Origin: Rhynchopus euleeides
Taxonomy: Eukaryota; Euglenozoa; Diplonemea; Diplonemida; Diplonemidae
NCBI GenBank assembly: GCA_963210315.1
Contig: OY723237.1
Span: 1,984,001 to 2,048,000 of the forward strand
Reading direction: 5' to 3'
DNA: 64,000 nucleotides
In this document: positions 49,201 through 61,200 of the stretch, one piece after another
Layout: every line of letters begins with the position of its first letter
Position numbering within the stretch: position 1 is the first letter of the stretch
Made by a program: the position numbers and the translations under genes
Notes under the pieces: model-generated
Seen by the model: the letters and a program-made list of their open reading frames with translations, nothing else
The model's database searches: none
What the model was told of the DNA's origin: nothing

Positions 49201-52200
49201 AATGGGTGTTTAGGACCTAGGCAGAAGTGTCCGACTGCAGGAGAGTGCTGAAATGAGTGTTTCGGACTTAGGCAGAAGTGTCCGACTGCAGGAGAGTGCT
49301 GAAATGGCTGTTTAGGATCTAGGCAGAGGTGTCCGACTGCAGGAGAGTGCTGAACTGGGTGTTTAGGACCTAGGCAGAAGTGTCCGACTGCAGGAGAGTG
49401 CTGAAATGGGTGTTTCGGACTTAGGCAGAAGTGTCCGACTGCAGGAGAGTGCTGAAATGGGTGTTTAGGACTTAGGCCGAAGTGTCCGACTGCAGGGGAG
49501 TGCTGAAATGGGTGTTTAGGACCTAGGCAGAAGTGTCCGACTGCAGGAGAGTGCTGAAATGGGTGTTTCGGACTTAGGCAGAAGTGTCCGACTGCAGGAG
49601 AGTGCCGAAATGGCTGTTTAGGACCTAGGCAGAGGTGTCCGACTGCAGGAGAGTGCTGAAATGGGTGTTTAGGACTTAGGCAGAAGTGTCCGACTGCAGG
49701 AGAGTGCTGAAATGGGTGTTTAGGACCTAGGCAGAAGTGTCCGACTGCAGGAGAGTGCTGAAATGGGTGTTTAGGACCTAGGCAGAGGTGTCCGACTGCA
49801 GGAGAGTGCTGAAATGGGTGTTTAGGACTTCGGCAGAGGTGTCTGACCACAGGAGAGTGCTGAAATGGGTGTTTAGGACCTAGGCAGAAGTGTCCGACTG
49901 CAGGAGAGTGCTGAAATGAGTGTTTCGGACTTAGGCAGAAGTGTCCGACTGCAGGAGAGTGCTGAAATGGGTGTTTAGGACCTAGGCAGAAGTGTCCGAC
50001 TGCAGGAGAGTGCTGAAATGGCTGTTTAGGACCTAGGCAGAGGTGTCCGACTGCAGGAGAGTGCTGAACTGGGTGTTTAGGACCTAGGCAGAAGTGTCCG
50101 ACTGCAGGAGAGTGCTGAAATGGGTGTTTCGGACTTAGGCAGAAGTGTCCGACTGCAGGAGAGTGCTGAAATGGGTGTTTAGGACTTAGGCCGAAGTGTC
50201 CGACTGCAGGGGAGTGCTGAAATGGGTGTTTAGGACCTAGGCAGAAGTGTCCGACTGCAGGAGAGTGCTGAAATGGGTGTTTCGGACTTAGGCAGAAGTG
50301 TCCGACTGCAGGAGAGTGCTGAAATGGGTGTTTCGGACTTAGGCCGAAGTGTCCGACTGCAGGGGAGTGCTGAAATGGGTGTTTAGGACCTAGGCAGAAG
50401 TGTCCGACTGCAGGAGAGTGCTGAAATGGGTGTTTCGGACTTAGGCAGAAGTGTCCGACTGCAGGAGAGTGCTGAAATGGGTGTTTAGGACCTAGGCAGA
50501 AGTGTCCGACTGCAGGAGAGTGCTGAAATGGGTGTTTAGGACCTAGGCAGAGGTGTCCGACTGCAGGAGAGTGCTGAAATGGGTGTTTCGGACTTAGGCA
50601 GAAGTGTCCGACTGCAGGAGAGTGCTGAAATGGGTGTTTCGGACTTAGGCCGAAGTGTCCGACTGCAGGGGAGTGCTGAAATGGGTGTTTAGGACCTAGG
50701 CAGAAGTGTCCGACTGCAGGAGAGTGCTGAAATGGGTGTTTAGGACTTAGGCAGAAGTGTCCGACTGCAGGGGAGTGCTGAAATGGGTGTTTAGGACTTC
50801 GGCAGAGGTGTCTGACCACAGGAGAGTGCTGAAATGGGTGTTTAGGACTTCGGCAGAGGTGTCTGACCACAGGAGAGTGCTGAAATGGGTGTTTCGGACT
50901 TTGGCAGAAGTGTCCGACTGCAGGAAAGTGCTGAAATGGGTGTTTCGGACTTAGGCAGAAGTGTCCGACTGCAGGAAAGTGCTGAAATGGGTGTTTAGGA
51001 CTTCGGCAGAGGTGTCTGACCACAGGAGAGTGCTGAAATGGGTGTTTAGGACCTAGGCAGAAGTGTCCGACTGCAGGAGAGTGCTGAAATGGGTGTTTCG
51101 GACTTAGGCAGAAGTGTCCGACTGCAGGAGAGTGCTGAAATGGGTGTTTCGGACTTAGGCCGAAGTGTCCGACTGCAGGGGAGTGCTGAAATGGGTGTTT
51201 AGGACTTCGGCAGAGGTGTCTGACCACAGGAGAGTGCTGAAATGGGTGTTTAGGACTTCGGCAGAGGTGTCTGACCACAGGAGAGTGCTGAAATGGGTGT
51301 TTCGGACTTTGGCAGAAGTGTCCGACTGCAGGAAAGTGCTGAAATGGGTGTTTCGGACTTAGGCAGAAGTGTCCGACTGCAGGAAAGTGCTGAAATGGGT
51401 GTTTAGGACTTCGGCAGAGGTGTCTGACCACAGGAGAGTGCTGAAATGGGTGTTTAGGACCTAGGCAGAAGTGTCCGACTGCAGGAGAGTGCTGAAATGG
51501 GTGTTTCGGACTTAGGCAGAAGTGTCCGACTGCAGGAGAGTGCTGAAATGCCTGTTTAGGACCTAGGCAGAGGTGTCCGACTGCAGGAGAGTGCTGAACT
51601 GGGTGTTTAGGACCTAGGCAGAGGTGTCCGACTGCAGGAGAGTGTCGAAATGGGTGTTTCGGAATTAGGCAGAAGTGTCCGACTGCAGGGGAGTGCTGAA
51701 ATGGGTATTTAGGACCTGAGTGCTGAAATGCGTGCTGAATGAGTGCTGAAATGCGTGTTTCGGACTTTGGCAGAAGTGTCCGACTGCAGGAAAGTGCTGA
51801 AATGGGTGTTTCGGACTTAGGCAGAAGTGTCCGACTGCAGGGGAGTGCTGAAATGGGTGTTTAGGACCTAGGCAGAAGTGTCCGACTGCAGGAGAGTGCT
51901 GAAATGGGTGTTCAGGACCTAGGCAGAGGTGTCCGACTGCAGGAGAGTGCTGAAATGGGTGTTTAGGACTTCGGCAGAGGTGTCTGACCACAGGAGAGTG
52001 CTGAAATGCGTGTTTCGGACTTTGGCAGAAGTGTCCGACTGCAGGAAAGTGCTGAAATGGGTGTTTCGGACTTAGGCAGAAGTGTCCGACTGCAGGAAAG
52101 TGCTGAAATGGGTGTTTCGGACTTAGGCAGAAGTGTCCGACTGCAGGAGAGTGCTGAAATGGGTGTTTAGGACCTAGGCAGAGGTGTCCGACTGCTGGAG

Positions 52201-55200
52201 AGTGCTGAACTGGGTGTTTAGGGCCTAGGCAGAGGTGTCCGACTGCAGGAGAGTGCCGAAATGGCTGTTTAGGACCTAGGCAGAGGTGTCCGACTGCAGG
52301 AGAGTGCTGAAATGGGTGTTTAGGACCTAGGCAGAGGTGTCCGACTGCAGGAGAGTGCCGAAATGGCTGTTTAGGACCTAGGCAGAGGTGTCCGACTGCA
52401 GGAGAGTGCTGAAATGGGTGTTTAGGACTTAGGCAGAAGTGTCCGACTGCAGGAGAGTGCTGAAATGGGTGTTTAGGACCTAGGCAGAGGTGTCCGACTG
52501 CAGGAGAGTGCCGAAATGGGTGTTTAGGACCTAGGCAGAGGTGTCCGACTGCAGGAGAGTGCTGAAATGGGTGTTTAGGACCTAGGCAGAAGTGTCCGAC
52601 TGCAGGAGAGTGCTGAAATGGGTGTTTCGGACTTAGGCAGAAGTGTCCGACTGCAGGAGAGTGCTGAAATGGGTGTTTAGGACCTAGGCAGAGGTGTCCG
52701 ACTGCAGGAGAGTTCTGAAATGGGTGTTTAGGACCTAGGCAGAAGTGTCCGACTGCAGGAGAGTGCTGAAATGGGTGTTTAGGACCTAGGCAGAGGTGTC
52801 CGACTGCAGGAGAGTGCTGAAATGGGTGTTTAGGACCTAGGCAGAAGTGTCCGACTGCAGGAGAGTGCCGAAATGGGTGTTTAGGACCTAGGCAGAGGTG
52901 TCCGACTGCAGGGGAGTGCTGAAATGGGTGTTTAGGACTTCGGCAGAGGTGTCTGACAACAGGACAGTGCTGAAATGGGTGTTTAGGACCTAGGCAGAAG
53001 TGTCCGACTGCAGGAGAGTGCTGAAATGGGTGTTTAGGACCTAGGCAGAGGTGTCCGACTGCAGGAGAGTGCTGAAATGGGTGTTTAGGACTTCGGCAGA
53101 GGTGTCTGACCACAGGAGAGTGCTGAAATGGGTGTTTAGGACCTAGGCAGAAGTGTCCGACTGCAGGAGAGTGCTGAAATGGGTGTTTCGGACTTAGGCA
53201 GAAGTGTCCGACTGCAGGAGAGTGCTGAAATGGCTGTTTAGGACCTAGGCAGAGGTGTCCGACTGCAGGAGAGTGCTGAACTGGGTGTTTAGGACCTAGG
53301 CAGAGGTGTCCGACTGCAGGAGAGTGTCGAAATGGGTGTTTCGGAATTAGGCAGAAGTGTCCGACTGCAGGAGAGTGCTGAAATGGGTGTTTCGGACTTA
53401 GGCAGAAGTGTCCGACTGCAGGAGAGTGCTGAAATGGGTGTTTCGGACTTAGGCCGAAGTGTCCGACTGCAGGGGAGTGCTGAAATGGGTATTTAGGACC
53501 TAGGCAGAAGTGTCCGACTGCAGGAGAGTGCTGAAATGGGTGTTTCGGACTTAGGCAGAAGTGTCCGACTGCAGGAGAGTGCTGAAATGGGTGTTTAGGA
53601 CCAAGGCAGAAGTGTCCGACTGCAGGAGAGTGCTGAAATGGGTGTTTAGGACCTAGGCAGAGGTGTCCGACTGCAGGAGAGTGCTGAAATGGGTGTTTAG
53701 GACTTCGGCAGAGGTGTCTGACCACAGGAGAGTGCTGAAATGGGTGTTTCGGACTTTGGCAGAAGTGTCCGACTGCAGGAAAGTGCTGAAATGGGTGTTT
53801 CGGACTTAGGCAGAAGTGTCCGACTGCAGGAAAGTGCTGAAATGGGTGTTTCGGACTTAGGCAGAAGTGTCCGACTGCAGGAGAGTGCTGAAATGGGTGT
53901 TTCGGACTTAGGCAGAAGTGTCCGACTGCAGGAGAGTGCTGAAATGGGTGTTTCGGACCTAGGCAGAAGTGTCCGACTGCAGGAGAGTGCTGAAATGGGT
54001 GTTTAGGACCTAGGCAGAAGTGTCCGACTGCAGGAGAGTGCTGAAATGGGTGTTTAGGACCTAGGCAGAGGTGTCCGACTGCAGGAGAGTGCTGAAATGG
54101 GTGTTTAGGACCTAGGCAGAAGTGTCCGACTGCAGGAGAGTGCCGAAATGGGTGTTTAGGACCTAGGCAGAGGTGTCCGACTGCAGGGGAGTGCTGAAAT
54201 GGGTGTTTAGGACTTCGGCAGAGGTGTCTGACAACAGGACAGTGCTGAAATGGGTGTTTAGGACCTAGGCAGAAGTGTCCGACTGCAGGAGAGTGCTGAA
54301 ATGGGTGTTTAGGACCTAGGCAGAGGTGTCCGACTGCAGGAGAGTGCTGAAATGGGTGTTTAGGACTTCGGCAGAGGTGTCTGACCACAGGAGAGTGCTG
54401 AAATGGGTGTTTAGGACCTAGGCAGAAGTGTCCGACTGCAGGAGAGTGCTGAAATGGGTGTTTCGGACTTAGGCAGAAGTGTCCGACTGCAGGAGAGTGC
54501 TGAAATGGCTGTTTAGGACCTAGGCAGAGGTGTCCGACTGCAGGAGAGTGCTGAACTGGGTGTTTAGGACCTAGGCAGAGGTGTCCGACTGCAGGAGAGT
54601 GTCGAAATGGGTGTTTCGGAATTAGGCAGAAGTGTCCGACTGCAGGAGAGTGCTGAAATGGGTGTTTCGGACTTAGGCAGAAGTGTCCGACTGCAGGAGA
54701 GTGCTGAAATGGGTGTTTCGGACTTAGGCCGAAGTGTCCGACTGCAGGGGAGTGCTGAAATGGGTATTTAGGACCTAGGCAGAAGTGTCCGACTGCAGGA
54801 GAGTGCTGAAATGGGTGTTTAGGACCAAGGCAGAAGTGTCCGACTGCAGGAGAGTGCTGAAATGGGTGTTTAGGACCTAGGCAGAGGTGTCCGACTGCAG
54901 GAGAGTGCTGAAATGGGTGTTTAGGACTTCGGCAGAGGTGTCTGACCACAGGAGAGTGCTGAAATGGGTGTTTCGGACTTAGGCAGAAGTGTCCGACTGC
55001 AGGAGAGTGCTGAAATGGGTGTTTCGGACTTAGGCAGAAGTGTCCGACTGCAGGAGAGTGCTGAAATGGGTGTTTCGGACCTAGGCAGAAGTGTCCGACT
55101 GCAGGAGAGTGCTGAAATGGGTGTTTAGGACCTAGGCAGAAGTGTCCGACTGCAGGAGAGTGCTGAAATGGGTGTTTAGGACCTAGGCAGAGGTGTCCGA

Positions 55201-58200
55201 CTGCAGGAGAGTGCTGAAATGGGTGTTTAGGACTTCGGCAGAGGTGTCTGACCACAGGAGAGTGCTGAAATGGGTGTTTCGGACTTAGGCAGAAGTGTCC
55301 GACTGCAGGAAAGTGCTGAAATGGGTGTTTCGGACTTAGGCAGAAGTGTCCGACTGCAGGAGAGTGCTGAAATGGGTGTTTCGGACTTAGGCAGAAGTGT
55401 CCGACTGCAGGAGAGTGCTGAAATGGGTGTTTCGGACTTAGGCAGAAGTGTCCGACTGCAGGAAAGTGCTGAAATGGGTGTTTAGGACTTAGGCAGAAGT
55501 GTCCGACTGCAGGAGAGTGCCGAAATGGCTGTTTAGGACCTAGGCAGAGGTGTCCGACTGCAGGAGAGTGCTGAAATGGGTGTTTAGGACCTAGGCAGAA
55601 GTGTCCGATTGCAGGAGAGTGCTGAACTGGGTGTTTAGGACCTAGGCAGAGGTGTCCGACTGCAGGAGAGTGCCGAAATGGCTGTTTAGGACCTAGGCAG
55701 AGGTGTCCGACTGCAGGAGAGTGCTGAAATGGGTGTTTAGGACTTAGGCAGAAGTGTCCGACTGCAGGAGAGTGCTGAAATGGGTGTTTCGGACTTAGGC
55801 AGAAGTGTCCGACTGCAGGAGAGTGCTGAAATGGGTGTTTCGGACTTAGGCCGAAGTGTCCGACTGCAGGAGAGTGCTGAAATGGGTGTTTAGGACCTAG
55901 GCAGAAGTGTCCGACTGCAGGAGAGTGCTGAAATGGGTGTTTAGGACCTAGGCAGAGGTGTCCGACTGCAGGAGAGTGCTGAAATGGGTGTTTCGGACTT
56001 AGGCAGAAGTGTCCGACTGCAGGAGAGTGCTGAAATGGGTGTTTCGGACTTAGGCCGAAGTGTCCGACTGCAGGAGAGTGCTGAAATGGGTGTTTCGGAC
56101 TTAGGCAGAAGTGTCCGACTGCAGGAGAGTGCTGAAATGGGTGTTTAGGACCTAGGCAGAAGTGTCCGACTGCAGGAGAGTGCTGAAATGGGTGTTTAGG
56201 ACCTAGGCAGAGGTGTCCGACTGCAGGAGAGTGCTGAAATGGGTGTTTAGGACTTCGGCAGAGGTGTCTGACCACAGGAGAGTGCTGAAATGGGTGTTTC
56301 GGACCTTGGCAGAAGTGTCCGACTGCAGGAAAGTGCTGAAATGGGTGTTTCGGACTTAGGCAGAAGTGTCCGACTGCAGGAAAGTGCTGAAATGGGTGTT
56401 TAGGACCTAGGCAGAAGTGTCCGACTGCAGGAGAGTGCTGAAATGGGTGTTTCGGACTTAGGCAGAAGTGTCCGACTGCAGGAGAGTGCTGAAATGGGTG
56501 TTTCGGACTTAGGCAGAAGTGTCCGACTGCAGGAGAGTGCTGAAATGGGTGTTTCGGACTTAGGCAGAAGTGTCCGACTGCAGGAGAGTGCAGAAATGGG
56601 TGTTTCGGACCTAGGCAGAAGTGTCCGACTGCAGGAGAGTGCTGAAATGGGTGTTTAGGACCTAGGCAGAAGTGTCCGACTGCAGGAGAGTGCTGAAATG
56701 GGTGTTTCGGACTTAGGCAGAAGTGTCCGACTGCAGGAAAGTGCTGAAATGGGTGTTTAGGACTTAGGCAGAAGTGTCCGACTGCAGGAGAGTGCCGAAA
56801 TGGCTGTTTAGGACCTAGGCAGAGGTGTCCGACTGCAGGAGAGTGCTGAAATGGGTGTTTAGGACCTAGGCAGAAGTGTCCGACTGCAGGAGAGTGCTGA
56901 ACTGGGTGTTTAGGACCTAGGCAGAGGTGTCCGACTGCAGGAGAGTGCTGAAATGGGTGTTTAGGACTTAGGCAGAAGTGTCCGACTGCAGGAGAGTGCT
57001 GAAATGGGTGTTTAGGACCTAGGCAGAGGTGTCCGACTGCAGGAGAGTGCTGAAATGGGTGTTTAGGACCTAGGCAGAAGTGTCCGACTGCAGGAGAGTG
57101 CTGAAATGGGTGTTTCGGACTTAGGCAGAAGTGTCCGACTGCAGGAGAGTGCTGAAATGGGTGTTTAGGACCTAGGCAGAGGTGTCCGACTGCAGGAGAG
57201 TGCTGAAATGGGTGTTTAGGACCTAGGCAGAAGTGTCCGACTGCAGGAGAGTGCTGAAATGGGTGTTTAGGACCTAGGCAGAAGTGTCCGACTGCAGGAG
57301 AGTGCCGAAATGGGTGTTTAGGACCTAGGCAGAAGTGTCCGACTGCAGGAGAGTGCTGAAATGGGTGTTTCGGACTTAGGCAGAAGTGTCCGACTGCAGG
57401 AGAGTGCTGAAATGGGTGTTTCGGACTTAGGCAGAAGTGTCCGACTGCAGGAGAGTGCTGAAATGGGTGTTTAGGACCTAGGCAGAGGTGTCCGACTGCA
57501 GGAGAGTGCTGAAATGGGTGTTTAGGACCTAGGCAGAAGTGTCCGACTGCAGGAGAGTGCTGAAATGGGTGTTTAGGACCTAGGCAGAGGTGTCCGACTG
57601 CAGGAGAGTGCTGAAATGGGTGTTTAGGACTTCGGCAGAGGTGTCTGACCACAGGAGAGTGCTGAAATGGGTGTTTAGGACCTAGGCAGAAGTGTCCGAC
57701 TGCAGGAGAGTGCTGAAATGGGTGTTTAGGACCTAGGCAGAAGTGTCCGACTGCAGGAGAGTGCTGAAATGGGTGTTTAGGACCTTGGCAGAAGTGTCCG
57801 ACTGCAGGAGAGTGCTGAAATGGGTGTTTAGGACCTAGGCAGAAGTGTCCGACTGCAGGAGAGTGCTGAACTGGGTGTTTAGGACCTAGGCAGAGGTGTC
57901 CGACTGCAGGAGAGTGCAGAAATGGCTGTTTAGGACCTAGGCAGAGGTGTCCGACTGCAGGAGAGTGCTGAAATGGGTGTTTAGGACCTAGGCAGAAGTG
58001 TCCGACTGCAGGAGAGTGCTGAACTGGGTGTTTAGGACCTAGGCAGAGGTGTCCGACTGCAGGAGAGTGCAGAAATGGCTGTTTAGGACCTAGGCAGAGG
58101 TGTCCGACTGCAGGAGAGTGCTGAAATGGGTGTTTAGGACCTAGGCAGAAGTGTCCGACTGCAGGAGAGTGCTGAACTGGGTGTTTACGACCTAGGCAGA

Positions 58201-61200
58201 GGTGTCCGACTGCAGGAGAGTGCTGAAATGGGTGTTTAGGACCTAGGCAGAGGTGTCCGACTGCAGGAGAGTGCTGAAATGGGTGTTTAGGACCTAGGCA
58301 GAAGTGTCCGACTGCAGGAGAGTGCTCAAATGGGTGTTTAGGACTTAGGCAGAAGTGTCCGACTGCAGGAGAGTGCTGAAATGGGTGTTTAGGACCTAGG
58401 CAGAAGTGTCCGACTGCAGGAGAGTGCCGAAATGGGTGTTTAGGACCTAGGCAGAGGTGTCCGACTGGAGGAGAGTGCTGAAATGGGTGTTTAGGACCTA
58501 GGCAGAAGTGTCCGACTGCAGGAGAGTGCCGAAATGGGTGTTTAGGACCTAGGCAGAGGTGTCCGACTGCAGGGGAGTGCTGAAATGGGTGTTTAGGACT
58601 TCGGCAGAGGTGTCTGACAACAGGACAGTGCTGAAATGGGTGTTTAGGACCTAGGCAGAAGTGTCCGACTGCAGGAGAGTGCTGAAATGGGTGTTTCGGA
58701 CTTAGGCAGAAGTGTCCGACTGCAGGAGAGTGCTGAAATGGGTGTTTCGGACTTAGGCAGAAGTGTCCGACTGCAGGAGAGTGCTGAAATGGGTGTTTAG
58801 GACCTAGGCAGAGGTGTCCGACTGCAGGAGAGTGCTGAAATGGGTGTTTAGGACCTAGGCAGAAGTGTCCGACTGCAGGAGAGTGCTGAAATGGGTGTTT
58901 AGGACCTAGGCAGAGGTGTCCGACTGCAGGAGAGTGCTGAAATGGGTGTTTAGGACTTCGGCAGAGGTGTCTGACCACAGGAGAGTGCTGAAATGGGTGT
59001 TTAGGACCTAGGCAGAAGTGTCCGACTGCAGGAGAGTGCTGAAATGGGTGTTTAGGACCTAGGCAGAAGTGTCCGACTGCAGGAGAGTGCTGAAATGGGT
59101 GTTTAGGACCTTGGCAGAAGTGTCCGACTGCAGGAGAGTGCTGAAATGGGTGTTTAGGACCTAGGCAGAAGTGTCCGACTGCAGGAGAGTGCTGAACTGG
59201 GTGTTTAGGACCTAGGCAGAGGTGTCCGACTGCAGGAGAGTGCAGAAATGGCTGTTTAGGACCTAGGCAGAGGTGTCCGACTGCAGGAGAGTGCTGAAAT
59301 GGGTGTTTAGGACCTAGGCAGAAGTGTCCGACTGCAGGAGAGTGCTGAACTGGGTGTTTAGGACCTAGGCAGAGGTGTCCGACTGCAGGAGAGTGCAGAA
59401 ATGGCTGTTTAGGACCTAGGCAGAGGTGTCCGACTGCAGGAGAGTGCTGAAATGGGTGTTTAGGACTTAGGCAGAAGTGTCCGACTGCAGGAGAGTGCTG
59501 AAATGGGTGTTTAGGACCTAGGCAGAAGTGTCCGACTGCAGGAGAGTGCCGAAATGGGTGTTTAGGACCTAGGCAGAGGTGTCCGACTGCAGGGGAGTGC
59601 TGAAATGGGTGTTTAGGACTTCGGCAGAGGTGTCTGACAACAGGACAGTGCTGAAATGGGTGTTTAGGACCTAGGCAGAAGTGTCCGACTGCAGGAGAGT
59701 GCTGAAATGGGTGTTTAGGACCTAGGCAGAAGTGTCCGACTGCAGGAGAGTGCTCAAATGGGTGTTTAGGACCTAGGCAGAGGTGTCCGACTGGAGGAGA
59801 GTGCTGAAATGGGTGTTTAGGACCTAGGCAGAAGTGTCCGACTGCAGGAGAGTGCCGAAATGGGTGTTTAGGACCTAGGCAGAGGTGTCCGACTGCAGGG
59901 GAGTGCTGAAATGGGTGTTTAGGACTTCGGCAGAGGTGTCTGACAACAGGACAGTGCTGAAATGGGTGTTTAGGACCTAGGCAGAAGTGTCCGACTGCAG
60001 GAGAGTGCTGAAATGGGTGTTTAGGACCTAGGCAGAGGTGTCCGACTGCAGGAGAGTGCTGAAATGGGTGTTTAGGACTTCGGCAGAGGTGTCTGACCAC
60101 AGGAGAGTGCTGAAATGGGTGTTTAGGACCTAGGCAGAAGTGTCCGACTGCAGGAGAGTGCTGAAATGGGTGTTTCGGACTTAGGCAGAAGTGTCCGACT
60201 GCAGGAGAGTGCTGAAATGGCTGTTTCGGACCTAGGCAGAGGTGTCCGACTGCAGGAGAGTGCTGAACTGGGTGTTTAGGACCTAGGCAGAGGTGTCCGA
60301 CTGCAGGAGAGTGCCGAAATGGCTGTTTAGGACCTAGGCAGAGGTGTCCGACTGCAGGAGAGTGCTGAAATGGGTGTTTAGGACCTAGGCAGAAGTGTCC
60401 GACTGCAGGAGAGTGCTGAAATGGGTGTTTAGGACCTAGGCAGAAGTGTCCGACTGCAGGAGAGTGCCGAAATGGGTGTTTAGGACCTAGGCAGAAGTGT
60501 CCGACTGCAGGAGAGTGCTGAAATGGGTGTTTAGGACCTAGGCAGAAGTGTCCGACTGCAGGAGAGTGCTGAACTGGGTGTTTAGGACCTAGGCAGAGGT
60601 GTCCGACTGCAGGAGAGTGCCGAAATGGCTGTTTAGGACCTAGGCAGAGGTGTCCGACTGCAGGAGAGTGCTGAAATGGGTGTTTAGGACCTAGGCAGAA
60701 GTGTCCGACTGCAGGAGAGTGCTGAACTGGGTGTTTAGGACCTAGGCAGAGGTGTCCGACTGCAGGAGAGTGCAGAAATGGCTGTTTAGGACCTAGGCAG
60801 AGGTGTCCGACTGCAGGAGAGTGCTGAAATGGGTGTTTAGGACCTAGGCAGAAGTGTCCGACTGCAGGAGAGTGCTGAACTGGGTGTTTAGCACCTAGGC
60901 AGAGGTGTCCGACTGCAGGAGAGTGCTGAAATGGGTGTTTAGGACCTAGGCAGAGGTGTCCGACTGCAGGAGAGTGCTGAAATGGGTGTTTAGGACCTAG
61001 GCAGAAGTGTCCGACTGCAGGAGAGTGCTCAAATGGGTGTTTAGGACTTAGGCAGAAGTGTCCGACTGCAGGAGAGTGCTGAAATGGGTGTTTAGGACCT
61101 AGGCAGAAGTGTCCGACTGCAGGAGAGTGCTGAAATGGGTGTTTAGGACCTAGGCAGAAGTGTCCGACTGCAGGAGAGTGCTGAAATGGGTGTTTAGGAC